Assembly (NCBI GenBank): GCA_903789525.1
Contig: CAIFER010000001.1
Span: 62,001 to 126,000 of the forward strand
DNA length: 64,000 nucleotides
Source: an uncultured Aeriscardovia sp.
GTDB taxonomy: Bacteria > Actinomycetota > Actinomycetes > Actinomycetales > Bifidobacteriaceae
Direction: 5' to 3'
A program made the position numbers and the translations under genes. The notes below the pieces were generated by a model. It did no database searches, was not told where the DNA came from, and saw only the letters and a program-made list of their open reading frames with translations. Of the stretch, positions 61,786 through 64,000 are shown one piece after another; the first letter of the stretch is position 1, and each line of letters starts with the position of its first letter.

Positions 61786-63454
61786 GACGAGATCCATTTT
61801 CAGATCCATTGACTCCAGCATATGGAGGCTGACTACTTCCCGTGAAGGTCAACTTCCATGTCAGAGACGTGCAGGCGCGTAAAAATCTCATGTCATGAGA
61901 GACGAGAATGAGAGCACCACGATACGCAGCGAGCCCGGATTCGAGAGCTTCAACTGAACCAATATCGAGATGATTGGTCGGCTCATCCATGATCACGAGC
62001 TGAGGTTTGCGCGTCACAATCCCGAGGCACAAGAGAAGCTTATGCAGTTCTCCTGGTGAGATCGTGGCCCGCCGGGCGTTGCTCATGAGATGGTCAGGAT
62101 TTGAGTTCAGCTGCGCGAAACCTGTCAGCACAGCTCCGCGTCTCTGTGGATCAAGTTTCATCAGCGTGTCCATGGTGTGACGAGCGTCATCTGGAGTATT
62201 CTCTTGTGCGATCCACACGATGCGAGAAGGCGGAAGATGCGAATCCGATTGCGTGTGCGTGAGAAGACGGTCACGCAGTGCACGGACGAGAGTCGTTTTG
62301 CCGGTCCCATTATCGCCGATAAGAGCAATGTGATCCCTCGGTCCAACATGTAACTCCGGTATCATGATGCCGGGTGTTCTGTTTTCGTTCGGTGATTGAC
62401 GTGATGGCCACGGAACAAGCCCTTGTGGGAGACTCACGAGTTCATGCAAATGGCTGGGCTCAATGGCACCGAAGAGGTCGGCGAGTCCACTCGTGTATCT
62501 TTTTGCAGGCACAATGCTCTGGCTGACCTGATCGCGGGCTGCATTCACGTGCGAAACGATGCGTGCATGTGCTCTGCCGGCATTCCCGTCCATACTCGTT
62601 TGGTGTGCGAGTTTGTGACGGCCGAGAGCATCGTGATCACGTGGGTCGATCTTTCTTCCGCTGTATTTGAGTGCGTTTGCTTTTTGGACTGCTGCCTTTC
62701 GGCTCGCTTGAGCCTTTTCTAGACGATTGAGCGTATGCACGGCAGAGTCACGATGATGTTCAGCAGCTGTGTCATTGACGTGAAGAGCAGCACGTGCATC
62801 ACTGTATCCTCCGGAGAACTCGTGAGCGCACGTGATATTCCCAGTACTGGTATGTTCCCGTGTCAAGAAAATACATTTGTCAGCCACACTGTCGATGAGA
62901 TCACGATCGTGCGAGATGATGATTCCAATCAATTTCCGTTTGTGCGCGTATGTGCTCAGAAGATGGGCAATCATGTGCTGGGTGCGCACGTCCACGTGGT
63001 TGGTGGGCTCATCGAGTACGAGAACATCAGGATCGCTGGCCAGCGCGCAGGCAATTTGGAGACGTTTGCGTTGACCACCAGAGAGCTGCGAATATCGATA
63101 TACCCAGTCATCGCCAATCTCTAGGTTTTCGCGAATGGTGATCGCGGTGGAGGACCAGTTGGCGGCAAAGTCATCGAGATTCGTAGGTTGAATCACTGTC
63201 TCTTGTGGACACCATGCACTGACAACTTTCGGGGATCCAGCTCGTGGCGTGATCGTTCCAGATTGAGGGTGGAGCATGTGCCCGTGTGCGTCAGGGATTC
63301 CAAGTGCGAGACGGATCAACGTCGTTTTGCCGATCCCGTTGTCACCGACGAGGGCAGTCCATCCGGGTGAGAAATTGACTGTCAGATCGGAGAAGAGAAA
63401 ATCACTTCCCGGATAGGCAAAAGAAATGTGCGAGAGACGAAGAACAGATATCAT
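61745..63454 (-). CDS. ABC-F family ATPase
   Basis: 569 aa; TALVGDNGIGKTTLIRLALG, QLSGGQRKRLQIACALASDPDVLVLDEPTNHVD, second NBD GDNGTGKTTLVRAL, ISPGELHKLLLCLGI, MDEPTNHLDIGSVEALE. Confidence 0.93.
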   Translation of the reverse strand: MISVLRLSHISFAYPGSDFLFSDLTVNFSPGWTALVGDNGIGKTTLIRLALGIPDAHGHMLHPQSGTITPRAGSPKVVSAWCPQETVIQPTNLDDFAANWSSTAITIRENLEIGDDWVYRYSQLSGGQRKRLQIACALASDPDVLVLDEPTNHVDVRTQHMIAHLLSTYAHKRKLIGIIISHDRDLIDSVADKCIFLTREHTSTGNITCAHEFSGGYSDARAALHVNDTAAEHHRDSAVHTLNRLEKAQASRKAAVQKANALKYSGRKIDPRDHDALGRHKLAHQTSMDGNAGRAHARIVSHVNAARDQVSQSIVPAKRYTSGLADLFGAIEPSHLHELVSLPQGLVPWPSRQSPNENRTPGIMIPELHVGPRDHIALIGDNGTGKTTLVRALRDRLLTHTQSDSHLPPSRIVWIAQENTPDDARHTMDTLMKLDPQRRGAVLTGFAQLNSNPDHLMSNARRATISPGELHKLLLCLGIVTRKPQLVIMDEPTNHLDIGSVEALESGLAAYRGALILVSHDMRFLRACTSLTWKLTFTGSSQPPYAGVNGSENGSRLTILRSAPSSVRQ

Positions 63455-63665
63455 GATGAGTTTCTTTCTGTGAAAAGACGTGTAATGAAAGACGCGTAAT
63501 CAATACGCAGCGATAGCTCACACCACCGTGGACTACGCAACGTCAGCCGCTGAATGCGACCCGGTTCACAGAAGAGACTTCATCAAAACCTTTCGACGGA
63601 TGGATACCGGATAACGAAGGAACTCATCACAGGCGCCTGCGCTATCGATGTCCGATTGTACACCA

Positions 63666-63713
63666 TGAAAAAACCTCTTGAAACGATCACACGAGAAATC
63701 GCTTCAAGAGGTT
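63666..63713 (-). terminator. Terminator of glnA (minus strand)
   Basis: AACCTCTTGAAACGAT / ATCGCTTCAAGAGGTT near-perfect stem (one mismatch), with a run of A on + strand (T-tract on the minus transcript). Confidence 0.85.
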
Positions 63714-63782
63714 GAAATCCCAATGGATTATTTGACCAGTGGCCAGCAGAGCTCACATGACGTGAGTAAAACCGGCATGAGA

Positions 63783-64000
63783 TCAGTAATTGAAGTACAT
63801 CTCGTACTCCATTGGCGTTGGAACGATCTGCTGGCGAGAGATCTCGTTGCGCTTAATCGACACCCACGTATCGAGAAGATCTTGCGTGAATACATCGCCC
63901 TGCATGAGGAAGTCATGATCAGCTTCCAAGCAGTCGAGCGCTGCAGACAGGGACGTTGGAACAGTCTTGATTCCCTTTGCCTGCTCTGGTGGGAGCTCGT
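63783..64000 (-). CDS. glnA: Glutamine synthetase type I, C-terminal part (truncated by window edge)
   Basis: Reverse-strand translation ...ELPPEQAKGIKTVPTSLSAALDCLEADHDFLMQGDVFTQDLLDTWVSIKRNEISRQQIVPTPMEYEMYFNY*. Confidence 0.93.
   Translation of the reverse strand, partial: ELPPEQAKGIKTVPTSLSAALDCLEADHDFLMQGDVFTQDLLDTWVSIKRNEISRQQIVPTPMEYEMYFNY

Overview
The window is a chromosomal segment of an actinobacterium, most likely Bifidobacteriaceae; this placement is inferred from gene content and order and was not searched. Both edges cut genes: the end of an ABC ATPase at the left and the C-terminus of glutamine synthetase (minus strand) at the right. About 45 kb is conserved housekeeping DNA: tRNA-Tyr/Thr/Met-rpmG-murB, galE, dacB-hpt-ftsH-folE-folP-folBK, ettA, ssb-like, pepO, rpiA, glmM, def, ligA, mrp and an ABC-F gene. 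The accessory part is a ~15 kb co-oriented locus (4.08-19.0 kb) with an LplA/LplB/YtcP-type ABC importer, GH67 alpha-glucuronidase, a sialate-O-acetylesterase-like esterase, a GH2 glycosidase, UxuA, KdgK and KDPG aldolase. It looks like an aldouronate (glucuronoxylan side chain) uptake and catabolism system, but uxaC, uxuB and a regulator are missing from the window. A second solute-binding protein gene inside it is broken by two frameshifts and a TAG, next to two perfect long inverted repeats. Other points of interest: tilS is absent between dacB and hpt while a tRNA-Ile with a UAU anticodon is present; perfect DnaA-box 9-mers occur in pairs at two promoters; there is a likely integrative-element scar next to tRNA-Ser; and several proteins carry unusual low-complexity, His-rich or basic regions. 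No CRISPR array, intact transposase or prophage was seen.
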